A DNA stretch of 64,000 nucleotides from an uncultured Planctomycetia bacterium (GTDB lineage: Bacteria > Planctomycetota > Phycisphaerae > FEN-1346 > JAACEH01). A program made the translations under genes and the position numbers. The notes below the pieces were generated by a model. It was not told the origin of the DNA, ran no database searches, and saw only the letters and a list, made by a program, of their open reading frames with translations. The stretch spans positions 34,366-98,365 of the forward strand of contig CAIYVX010000059.1 in assembly GCA_903929765.1 (NCBI GenBank), read 5' to 3'. This document shows, piece by piece, positions 58,473-64,000 of the stretch (the first letter of the stretch is position 1; every line of letters starts with the position of its first letter).

Positions 58473-58595
58473 GTATAGTTGGGAATATCAGCGAGTTTGA
58501 TTTTTGATAGATTTTGAATTTTTTGGGGCAGGGCAGGGGCCGAGGCAGCCGGCGGCGGGTTCGCGCGCCGATAGAATCCGATGGTTAAGGGAGTT

Positions 58596-58703
58596 ATGAA
58601 CGGAATGAACGACGTTTTAGCGGTAGCGAAGGAGAGGGCGTTTTGGCAAGATCTGTCCAATAGGGAAATTCAGGTGCTGCGCAATTTCCTTGGAGGAAAT
58701 TGA
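58596..58703 (+). CDS. Possible 35-aa small protein
   Basis: ATG 58596 with AAGGGAG just upstream encodes MNGMNDVLAVAKERAFWQDL and 15 more residues ending FLGGN. The composition (amphipathic, charged) is protein-like rather than repeat-derived, but the frame is short and the spacing to the ribosome site tight. No family recognised. Confidence 0.3.
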   Translation: MNGMNDVLAVAKERAFWQDLSNREIQVLRNFLGGN

Positions 58704-59044
58704 CGGCCAGCGGCGGAAAGATTTTGAGTGGTATTAAAAGATATGCGGCGGAGGGTAATGGGGCCTTATGGCGCGGGTTTTGGAAGGGCGGGGGGCGTGG
58801 GGCTTTTGAAGCCGCTGGGGACGGCGGCGGCCACCCTCTCCTGAGGGAGAGGGGTGAAAAAAAAAAGAAGAAGAAAAAGAAGAATATTTTTCGGGTCGCC
58901 CAGACCGGCGGCTCACGCCGCCGTCTAAAGACTTTCGCCGCTTCGCGGCTGGCTAAGACGAGGATGAGAGCAACAGCCAAGGCGGCCAAACAACTAGGGT
59001 ACGACCCTATTTGATTTATTTATTGTAGCTGGTCTCGTAAGCCA
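58704..59044. other. Repeat-rich spacer with a family D copy
   Basis: 58831-58857 is an inverted family D repeat (CCACCCTCTCC-TGAGGGAGAGGGGTGA) followed by a long A/G tract. Then come CCGGCGGC-TCAC-GCCGCCGTC and CGCTTCGCGG palindromes and TAGGGTACGACCCTATTT (compare 15070). No gene supported. Confidence 0.65.
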
Positions 59045-59500
59045 TCATGGAAGGTCTTTGGTGAACCAGTAGGCCCGACGGACAAAGCCCCGTCGCTCAT
59101 AAAAGGCATGGGCCGACTCCCGATGAAAGGCCGAGTCCAACTCGATCCCGGCGGCGCCCAGGTCTCTGGCGGTTTCTTCCAACCGGCGCATGAGTTGTGT
59201 CCCGATGCCCTGGCCGCGCTGATGGCGGTCCACCACAAGCTCGTTCACCTGGGCCAGTTTGCCCCCGGCCCACAGACTGTGTTTCAGAGAAAGCGAGGCA
59301 AAGCCTACCACCGCCTGGCCTTTCCGGGCAATCCAATACTGCCCGCAGTCGGACTGCAGCGCCGCCTCGAAGGTGCGGCGGACGGGTTCCGCTTCGACGT
59401 CCCGGTCGGGCCAGAGCTGGCGAAGAAGCGGCACGATGGCTGGCCACTGCGCCGCCCGACAGCGTTCAATAACTATGTCACCTTCTTGGCTTGACGTCAT
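59045..59500 (-). CDS. GNAT-family N-acetyltransferase
   Basis: A 151-aa protein from ATG 59500 (MTSSQEGDIVIERC). The GNAT fold is seen as the central strand VNELVVDRHQRGQGIGTQLM, whose QRGQGIG is the acetyl-CoA pyrophosphate loop. It is preceded by AVVGFASLSLKHS and followed by AGIELDSAFHRESAHAFYER and RGFVRRAYWF, typical of motif B. The acceptor (small molecule or protein) cannot be told from sequence. Monocistronic. Confidence 0.9.
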   Translation of the reverse strand: MTSSQEGDIVIERCRAAQWPAIVPLLRQLWPDRDVEAEPVRRTFEAALQSDCGQYWIARKGQAVVGFASLSLKHSLWAGGKLAQVNELVVDRHQRGQGIGTQLMRRLEETARDLGAAGIELDSAFHRESAHAFYERRGFVRRAYWFTKDLP

Positions 59501-59627
59501 GTTCGGGGACCTCACCTCAGGAGAGATTTGCCAATCCATCGGACCGACTCTCGCGGCCAAAATAACCAGGAGGCACAGCACCTTTCATCTATTTGCATGG
59601 CCACGCAAGCGTGGACCATGCCACCCG

Positions 59628-60824
59628 TTATTTCTTGGCGGGTTCGGGGAGACCGGCGGGGATGGCGCCGGGGGCGAAGAGGTCGGAGAGGTCGGGGGCT
59701 TTGGCGGCGTCGCCGAGGAGGGGGCCGACTTGGAAGATTTCCTGCAGGGTGCGCAGTTGGGAGGAGTGGGTGTAGGGGATGGAGTTGGTGTAGGGTTTGC
59801 CGGAGACGTTGGGATGGGCGAGCGGGGAGATGATGATTTCGGGGAGGGTGTGGGAGAAGTCGTCGGCGTTTTCGCCCTCGGTTTCGTCGCACCAGATGAT
59901 GATGACGCCGTTGTCCCGGTAGGCTTTGGAGGCGACGATCTGGGGGACGAGGGCGGCGAGGTAGTCGTCGCCTCTCCTAATGGAGGCGGCATCGCCGGTC
60001 AGGCCCTTGTAGCCGTCGGGCGGGGGGGAGTGCATTTCGTTGTACTGATTTGGGGTGATCCAGTTGTAACGGGCGACGGAGTTGTTTTCCAGATCGATTT
60101 TCAATTGCTGGATGGGGGAAAAGTGGGCGATGGCGACGGGGTCCTTGGGATTGCCTCTGCCGTTGCCTGGGCCGCCGTTGACGTCGTCGAAGTAGATCAT
60201 CGGGTTGTGCTTGGTGGCATAGTTGTAGAGGACGCCGGTGGAATAGACACCGCTGCGGTTTTTGAGGGGGACGGTCCACTGGTCGCGGGGCAGGACTTGG
60301 CCGTCTTCGTCGGTGTCGATGTCTTCCTGGTAGCTTTTCCAGGAGAGGCCGGCGCGGTTGAGATAGGCGACGAGGTGGTCTTTGGCGTCCTGGTGGACGC
60401 CGAGGTCATGGTTTTGAAACGGCTGGTTATCGTTGAAGACGCCGAAGTTGGTTCCGGCTTCGGACCAGAGGTAGCTGGCGAGCGAGGGATGGATGTGGGG
60501 ATTGTGGCCGGAGGGCGTGGCCAGACAATTGTGATAGGCGGAGGCGTAGGCGACCTGGCGGCTGAAGGAGGAAGTGCCGGTAACCAGGCTGTTGAGGAAG
60601 GGGGCATGGGGATTGGCAAAAAGCTGTTCCGGGGCCCGGTCGTCGGCGGCGGGCTGGACCCAATTGTGATTTTCCAGGGCAATGATGAAGACGGTTTTGA
60701 CCTGCGGGAGCGAGGAAGTGACGGAGAGAACGGGGACGGCGGATGAGGGCGCGGGGTCGGCCGGACAAAGTGAAGAAAAGAAACCGACGGCGGCGAGGGC
60801 GAGGAGGAGGGAATTATGCGTCAT
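59628..60824 (-). CDS. Exported phosphoesterase (acid phosphatase / phospholipase C family)
   Basis: A 398-aa protein with AAAGGAAAA before ATG and signal peptide MTHNSLLLALAAVGFFSSLC. PF04185-type features: TVFIIALENHNW near the N-terminus (metal-binding Glu-Asn-His), HNCLATPSGHNPHIHPSLAS, and the late GVIIIWCDETEGENADDF and ISPLAHPN with Asp/Glu/His metal ligands. It resembles AcpA-like acid phosphatases more than phosphatidylcholine phospholipases. Likely periplasmic phosphate scavenging. Confidence 0.85.
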   Translation of the reverse strand: MTHNSLLLALAAVGFFSSLCPADPAPSSAVPVLSVTSSLPQVKTVFIIALENHNWVQPAADDRAPEQLFANPHAPFLNSLVTGTSSFSRQVAYASAYHNCLATPSGHNPHIHPSLASYLWSEAGTNFGVFNDNQPFQNHDLGVHQDAKDHLVAYLNRAGLSWKSYQEDIDTDEDGQVLPRDQWTVPLKNRSGVYSTGVLYNYATKHNPMIYFDDVNGGPGNGRGNPKDPVAIAHFSPIQQLKIDLENNSVARYNWITPNQYNEMHSPPPDGYKGLTGDAASIRRGDDYLAALVPQIVASKAYRDNGVIIIWCDETEGENADDFSHTLPEIIISPLAHPNVSGKPYTNSIPYTHSSQLRTLQEIFQVGPLLGDAAKAPDLSDLFAPGAIPAGLPEPAKK

Positions 60825-60834
60825 GGGGTTTTCC

Positions 60835-61220
60835 TTTTAGGGCGAAGAAGAAAAAGAAGAAGAAACAAAAGAAGAAAAAGAAGAAACATTCATTTATCGT
60901 TATTTTCCACGGGCTTGTGCCCGTGGCAACCATCAGACGCCGCTACGCGGCTAACAGCAACAACAGCAACAAAAGCTTCCCGGTCGAGCGGTTTATTCTT
61001 CATGGCCCGTCTGCGCCGGACCATGCCACCCATCGTCAAGGGTGGGCCGAGAAGCAAAGCAACAACAACGGCTAACAGCAACAACGGCAAAACAAAGACC
61101 ACAACCGCTAGATCACATTATTCTTCATGGCCCGTCTGCGCCGGACCATGCCACCCATCGTCAAGGGTGGGCCGAGAAGCAAAGCAGCAACAACGGCAAA
61201 ACAAAGACCACAACCGCTAG
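60835..61220. repeat. Tandemly duplicated repeat block (family B)
   Basis: After an A/G-rich tract (60843-60890) and a CCACGGGCTTGTGCCCGTGG palindrome come two tandem units of about 125 bp (60999-61110 and 61124-61220). Each has an inverted family B copy, a GTCAAGGGTGGGCCGAGAAG tail, AACAAC-type triplets and CAAAGACCACAACCGCTAG. The second unit abuts the stop of the next gene. Confidence 0.8.
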
Positions 61221-61221
61221 A

Positions 61222-62124
61222 TCACACCAAGTTCTGTTCGAGGAAGCGGCGGCTGAAATCGAGGCCGCGCTTGATTTTTTCCTGTGAGCCGGTCCAGACG
61301 GGGTCGTCGTGGACGAGCGAGAGCGGGCCGTCGTAACCGTTTTCCTGGAGGAGGGCGAGGAGTCGCGTCCAGGGCAGTTGGCCGAGGCCGGGAAGGCGGT
61401 AGCGCCACCAGCCGCCCTGGGGGCGGAGGCAGGAACAGTCGTTGCGGCGGTCGGGGAAGACCTCGGCGTCGCGGGCGCGGACGTGGAAGATGCGTTCGGC
61501 GTAGGCGGTGGCGGCTTCGAGGGGGTCGATGCCGAGCCAGAGTAGCGGGGCGGGGTCGAAGTTGAGGCCGAGGTTTTCGCCGCGGGCGTGGGTGAAGATT
61601 TTTTCCCAGAGTTCTGGGGCGAAGGCGGCGTTGCCGGGGAGGTCTTCCGTCTGCCAGCCGGGCAGGGGGGAGTTTTCGACGGCGAGTCGGATACCGGCCT
61701 CTTCGGCGACGGAGAGGGCGTCGGCGGCGAGCTTGGCCCAGGTGGCGATGCAGTCGCCGAGGCGCAGGGCGGGGTCGCGCCCGACGAGGCAGGAGACGAC
61801 GGGGACTTTGAGGCGGGCGGCGGCGCGGATGGTGGCGTCGAGGAGGCGCCACTTGGCGGTTCGGGCGGCGTCGTCGCGGTCGAGCATGTTGTCATGGAAG
61901 GAGAGGCAACTGATCTTTAGTCCGGTGGACGAGAGGAGTTGTTCGATTTCAGCGGCGGCGGCCTCGTCGATTTTGGCGGGGACGAGGCGGGCACCGTCGT
62001 ACCAGCGGGCGCCTTTGGCGACACAGGCGGCTTCGAGAGAGCGAAAGCCGGTCTGGGAGGCCCACCGGGCGAGTTCGGGAAACCCGACCTCCGGGAGGCA
62101 GGTCGTGAGGAGACCGAGGTCCAT
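61222..62124 (-). CDS. Sugar phosphate isomerase/epimerase-like TIM-barrel protein
   Basis: A 300-aa protein of the xylose-isomerase-like/AP_endonuc_2 fold. MDLGLLTTCLPEVGFPELAR at the start, ISCLSFHDNMLDRDD, VPVVSCLVGRDP, IRLAVENSPLPG (metal-binding Glu), NLGLNFDPAPLLWLG (Asp), FHVRARDAEV (His) and DGPLSLVHDDPVW (late acidic ligand) give the usual divalent-metal site. Planctomycetes carry many such paralogues, mostly for sugar or inositol catabolism; the substrate is not predictable. Weak ribosome site. Confidence 0.85.
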   Translation of the reverse strand: MDLGLLTTCLPEVGFPELARWASQTGFRSLEAACVAKGARWYDGARLVPAKIDEAAAAEIEQLLSSTGLKISCLSFHDNMLDRDDAARTAKWRLLDATIRAAARLKVPVVSCLVGRDPALRLGDCIATWAKLAADALSVAEEAGIRLAVENSPLPGWQTEDLPGNAAFAPELWEKIFTHARGENLGLNFDPAPLLWLGIDPLEAATAYAERIFHVRARDAEVFPDRRNDCSCLRPQGGWWRYRLPGLGQLPWTRLLALLQENGYDGPLSLVHDDPVWTGSQEKIKRGLDFSRRFLEQNLV

Positions 62125-62141
62125 GGGAACACCAGGAAGAA

Positions 62142-62247
62142 GGCTTAAGACCTAAGGCTTAAGGCTTAAGGTAACGGCAGAAGAAGAAAAAGAAAAAGAA
62201 GAAACGGCGTCCCCCAGCAGTGCTGGGGGCTTCATAAGAAGAAGCAA
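62142..62247. repeat. GGCTTAA-class heptad array and family F repeat
   Basis: 62142-62171: GGCTTAA, GACCTAA, GGCTTAA, GGCTTAA, GG, in exact 7-nt steps. 62207-62247: CCCCCAGCAGTGCTGGGGG plus CTTCATAAGAAGAAGCAA, the inverted partner of 5791-5831. Confidence 0.8.
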
Positions 62248-62254
62248 CGGCTAC

Positions 62255-63511
62255 TTACTTTTTCGGTTCGGCATCAGCCGCGGGTTTGGCGGACTTTTTG
62301 ACCGGCGGCGGGAGCGCGGCCGGGGTTTCCTGGATGGCGGGCTTGAGGTCGTAGAGGCCCGTGGCCTCGCGGAGGCAGAGGATGTGTCCGGCGTTGTCGG
62401 CGGCAAAAAGCTGGCCGTCGAGATCGTTGGGGACGATCAGGTTCAGACCGCCGGTGGGGACGTGGAACTTGACCTTTCCGGTCTGTGGATTGAGGGCGGT
62501 GACCGTTCCGCCGGCGGGCTGGAACTTGGAGAGGACGTAGACGGCGGTGGGGCTGGCGGCGACAAAATTGTCAATGCCGTTGGCGGTCCAGAGCGGCTTA
62601 TCGCCGGGGCCCGGTCCGGACTCTTTGACGCAGAAGAGGACGTTGGTTTCGGAGACAAAATAGATCTGGTCAGCGAAAGAGTGGGCGGCCTTGGACAAGG
62701 GTTCGCCGGTGGTGCAGATCCAGGCGGGTTGTCCGCCCAGAGAATTCATGGCGTAGAGGGAATAGTCGCGGGAGGGGACGAGAATGAGGCCCATTTCACC
62801 GGAGGAGACGGACAAATCGGCGACCACGCTGCCGATTCGTCCCCCCTGGGGATAGGTCCAGTTGATGAAGCGTTTTTTGAAGGAGTTGGAGGTGAGGTTT
62901 CCGGCGGAGTTGGCGAGGTAGACGCCGTGCTCATCAACGGCGGGGGCGGCCAGGATGGCGGCCTCGGTCCAGCGCGACCAGTTTTTGCTGCCATTGGCGA
63001 CGTTGACGGCTTCGAGCCAGCCGTCGTTGGTGCCGAAATAGATGAACTCGCCGCGGCAGACCAGCTTGGTGCTCGGGGCCCGCTCCAGGGCGACTTTGAG
63101 CACTCTCCTGCCGGTGGTGACATCGAAGCCGAACAACTGGTCGAGGACGGCGACGACGGCGAGATTGCCGCCGACGTGGCAGACGGGGGTGACGGAGAGT
63201 CCGGGACTGCCGAGATCGGCGTCCCAGAGGAACTGACCGGTGCGGCTGTCCATGGCGATGAGGCGATTGCGGTTGGTGACGGCATAGAGGCGCCCCGGCT
63301 GGACGTTGATGCGGGCGACGGACTCATTTTTTTCGAGCGGCCACTGTCCGGTCCAATAAAGAACCAGCCCCTGCGAGGCCAGCGCGCGTGGGAGAGCTTT
63401 GACGGCCGGGAGATCGGCCGTCGGGGTTATCCTGTTATCCGCCGTACCGCAGCCACAGAGAAGCCCGGCGACCACCGCCAGCAGTGCCGCCCAGATCGTC
63501 CCAGTCCTCAT
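62255..63511 (-). CDS. PQQ-type beta-propeller lipoprotein
   Basis: A 418-aa protein with AGGAGAT before the ATG and lipobox signal WAALLAVVAGLLCGCG. Repeating blades with the tryptophan-docking phrase: AMDSRTGQFLWDADLGSP, GFDVTTGRRVLKVALE, AVNVANGSKNWSRWTEA, ALNPQTGKVKFHVPTG. These resemble BamB-like or PQQ-dehydrogenase-type propellers but lack dehydrogenase cofactor residues that I could identify. The C-terminal tail is Lys/Pro/Ala-rich. Probably an envelope-anchored scaffold. Confidence 0.82.
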   Translation of the reverse strand: MRTGTIWAALLAVVAGLLCGCGTADNRITPTADLPAVKALPRALASQGLVLYWTGQWPLEKNESVARINVQPGRLYAVTNRNRLIAMDSRTGQFLWDADLGSPGLSVTPVCHVGGNLAVVAVLDQLFGFDVTTGRRVLKVALERAPSTKLVCRGEFIYFGTNDGWLEAVNVANGSKNWSRWTEAAILAAPAVDEHGVYLANSAGNLTSNSFKKRFINWTYPQGGRIGSVVADLSVSSGEMGLILVPSRDYSLYAMNSLGGQPAWICTTGEPLSKAAHSFADQIYFVSETNVLFCVKESGPGPGDKPLWTANGIDNFVAASPTAVYVLSKFQPAGGTVTALNPQTGKVKFHVPTGGLNLIVPNDLDGQLFAADNAGHILCLREATGLYDLKPAIQETPAALPPPVKKSAKPAADAEPKK

Positions 63512-63594
63512 GATCGAAGATCTCCTGTTTTGAATTACTCTTCGGGTCTGTAGTTCAGACCAACAATTTTATTCGAAAGCCGCAAGCCCCTGAA

Positions 63595-63626
63595 CATGGC
63601 GGCAAACAACGGCCGCCATGCCACCC
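63595..63626. repeat. Family E repeat, inverted copy
   Basis: CATGGCGGCAAACAACGG then CCGCCATGCCACCC, reverse complement of the units at 33298 and 54610. Confidence 0.8.
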
Positions 63627-63661
63627 GGATCTCAATTGTGAAAAAAGAGCAGCACAACAGG

Positions 63662-63961
63662 TTACTTTCCGTACTCATCGGGCCACAAGGCGACGGCGAG
63701 GTTAAGGCCCTTTTCTCGTTCGAAACGGCTCAATTTTTCGACGCGGGCCATGTCGTCCTGAATTCGACTGGCCAGGCGGAAGATATAGGGTTTTCCGCGC
63801 AGGCGGTCGTTGAGATCGGCGAGCATGGCGTCCCAGCGGCCTTCGTAGAGTTCCTCGCGAAGGCGGATGAGCATTTTGTCCTCATCGGTCAGCGCTTCCA
63901 GGAAGGCGTCAACTTCGTGGGCGCCGGCGGAATTGGAACTTTGGGCTGCGACTGCCGCCAT
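63662..63961 (-). CDS. Small protein of unknown function (99 aa)
   Basis: ATG 63961 preceded by GGGGACC. The 99-aa product is charged and helical (EVDAFLEALTDEDKMLIRLR, WDAMLADLNDRLRGKPYIFR, RIQDDMARVEKLSRFEREKG). Codon use and composition look like a real gene. No family recognised; no signal peptide or membrane segment. Confidence 0.6.
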   Translation of the reverse strand: MAAVAAQSSNSAGAHEVDAFLEALTDEDKMLIRLREELYEGRWDAMLADLNDRLRGKPYIFRLASRIQDDMARVEKLSRFEREKGLNLAVALWPDEYGK

Positions 63962-64000
63962 CTCTAGGTCCCCTTACGGCGAAGTAAGAGGACCATAAGC

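Overview
The window reads as a GC-rich chromosomal segment of a planctomycete-type bacterium (phylum Planctomycetota, or a close relative in the PVC group). This is inferred from gene content: PEP-CTERM sorted exoproteins, a dockerin-type exoprotein, a DUF4159/terpenoid-cyclase-fold protein, a GH123/DUF4091-like secreted enzyme, a TPR protein fused to two RNA-polymerase-alpha C-terminal domains, CpaE/TadZ paralogues with a Flp pilin, and a SecD-SecF fusion. No rRNA, tRNA, CRISPR array, transposase or phage module was seen.

Layout. 1-1.8 kb: end of a PIN/antitoxin-like pair and a PEP-CTERM discoidin protein. 2-5.7 kb: gltX coupled to a TPR lipoprotein (minus), then a tRNA-dihydrouridine synthase. 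5.8-7.9 kb: AT-richer accessory genes (an HNH protein and two zinc-ribbon proteins). 8-10.6 kb: a large membrane protein with an atypical kinase N-terminus interrupted by a repeat. 10.7-13.8 kb: class V aminotransferase plus serA (serine synthesis). 14-16.4 kb: an orphan zinc-ribbon gene bracketed by palindromes, and a beta-lactamase-family hydrolase. 16.7-23.2 kb: a four-gene GldA/GldF/GldG/DUF4340 ABC operon. 23.3-32.8 kb: TPR-alphaCTD protein, queH, SpoIID/LytB lipoprotein, tgt, yajC, secDF and a LysM protein. 33.4-39 kb: bioF, then a minus-strand Tad-pilus island (Flp pilin, two tandem CpaE/TadZ copies, PEP-CTERM protein and the remnant of a second one). 39.3-53.9 kb: nfo and a run of exported proteins, with a third CpaE/TadZ. 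54-58.5 kb: dCMP deaminase, nrdR, nrdD and a structured RNA ending in a strong terminator. 58.6-64 kb: GNAT, phosphoesterase, TIM-barrel isomerase, PQQ-propeller lipoprotein and a small conserved-looking protein.

Functional links. QueH and Tgt both serve queuosine tRNA modification. The aminotransferase and SerA form a serine route. YajC and SecDF are Sec accessory factors for a genome rich in exported proteins. dCMP deaminase, NrdR and NrdD handle deoxynucleotide supply, with NrdR-box-like palindromes and a promoter between them. The CpaE/TadZ copies and Flp pilin belong to a Tad pilus whose other components are outside the window.

The most unusual feature is between the genes: many dispersed palindromic repeats plus several unrelated sequence classes of degenerate tandem repeats that all share an exact 7-nt period. 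One class (AATATCC-type) forms five large inverted elements of about 120 bp. Other items worth attention are a duplicated 60-nt leader hairpin with a T-run upstream of two exoprotein genes, a multi-helix RNA after nrdD, and a repeat inserted in frame into a kinase-like domain. Intergenic coordinates come from reading by eye and may be off by a few bases.
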